In this document: positions 63,482-64,000 of the stretch, one piece after another
Layout of the letters: the number at the start of each line of letters is the position of its first letter
Position numbering within the stretch: position 1 is the first letter of the stretch
NCBI GenBank assembly: GCA_963573385.1
Contig: CAUYLG010075778.1
Span: 41,059-105,058 of the forward strand
Source: Cacajao melanocephalus
Taxonomy: Eukaryota; Chordata; Mammalia; Primates; Pitheciidae
Length of the DNA stretch: 64,000 nucleotides
Direction: 5' to 3'
Made by a program: the position numbers and the translations under genes
The notes under the pieces: generated by a model
Told to the model about the DNA's origin: nothing
Seen by the model: the letters and a program-made list of their open reading frames with translations, nothing else
Databases searched by the model: none

Positions 63482-64000
63482 CCTCTCGGCAGAGAGATCC
63501 AAGATGGCCGATTAACAACAGCTCAGGATTGTAGCTCCCAGTGAAAGCACAGAGAGCAGGTGGACGCCGCAATTTCAGACGAATTTCTGTGGCCCACAAA
63601 CTGAGAGAATCTCGGCGGAGGAGCCACACGGGTCGCCAGCGTGACTCTTCTGGCCGGTGCAGCTGCTTTGCCTGTGCCCCGGCGCGGCCCAGCGCTTCTC
63701 AGTGTGGAGTATATGCGACTGGGCCCCCCCTGAGTCGGGCTCAGCTGTTCTCATCCCCACAAGGAGAACAGCAATTGGAAGCGCTGAAGACTGAGAGTTT
63801 CACAGTAAGCACAGCTGAACCCGGGAAGGCCTAGCTCTGTGGGGAAAGGGCGTCCGCCAAAGGAAAACTAAGAAACAGAAAAAACTTAATCACCAACAAG
63901 CCAGACGTCCACTCAGACCCAATCTGAAAGTCAGCAATTACAAAGACGACAGGTGTATAAATCCACAAAAATGGGAAGAAACCAGTGCAAAAAGGCTGAG
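63482..64000 (+). mobile_element. LINE-1 5' end, short 5'UTR and ORF1 start (cut by window edge)
   Basis: Opens CCTCTCGGCAGAGAGATCCAAGATGG-like (the typical primate L1 5' start around AAGATGGCCG) and stays GC-rich for 300 bp. It reaches an ORF1 start at 63971-63973 followed by GGAAGAAACCAG, translating MGRNQCKKAE, the N-terminus of older primate L1 ORF1p. The distance from the 5' end to the ATG is about 490 bp, shorter than the usual 900 bp. The element runs off the window, so whether it is full length is unknown. Confidence 0.9.

Overview
The window is primate genomic DNA holding the 3'/5' junction of two co-directional vascular genes on the minus strand: the start of coagulation factor V (F5, exons 1-2, right to left from about 7648 to 3258, running off the left edge) and the whole P-selectin gene (SELP, 17 exons, about 53330 down to 9956). 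Alu elements, LINE-1 copies and an MST/THE1-type LTR mark it as a simian primate. The predicted P-selectin has the same length as the human protein (830 residues) but differs from the human sequence as I remember it at about 8 of 129 residues in the lectin exon and 5 of 40 in the transmembrane exon. That is too many for human or a great ape. A monkey, perhaps a New World monkey, is the best inference, but the species is not proven here.

Layout, left to right: F5 intron 2 (1-3257), F5 exon 2, F5 intron 1, and F5 exon 1 with start codon at 7497-7499. A 2.3-kb intergenic spacer follows. SELP 3'UTR exon 17 (9956-10567) comes next, then intron 16 carrying a 3.2-kb L1 3' fragment. After it come the two small cytoplasmic-tail exons, the transmembrane exon, nine complement-control-protein (CCP/Sushi) exons (CCP9 to CCP1), the EGF exon, the C-type lectin exon, the signal-peptide exon, a 9.8-kb intron 1, and exon 1, whose only codon is the ATG. 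From about 53330 to 64000 is the SELP promoter and upstream intergenic DNA. It is made mostly of transposon debris: an MST/THE1 LTR, an internally deleted L1, a Tigger-type element, an older L1 fragment with a nested Alu, and the 5' end of another L1 reaching the right edge.

Every SELP exon boundary was placed on a GT/AG pair. Intron phases agree throughout (phase 0 after the ATG, phase 1 between all domain exons), and the joined frame is 2493 nt, or 831 codons including the stop, so the gene looks intact. SELP makes the platelet/endothelial granule adhesion receptor for PSGL-1, and F5 the factor Va precursor. They are neighbours and share vascular biology, but nothing seen here shows a joint operon-like unit. 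I found no CRISPR array, RNA gene, or sign of an undescribed system. The points worth a second look are lectin and transmembrane substitutions, a 120-bp direct duplication flanking the CCP9 exon, a 300-bp intronic hairpin, a minisatellite in intron 1, and the unusual L1 5' end.
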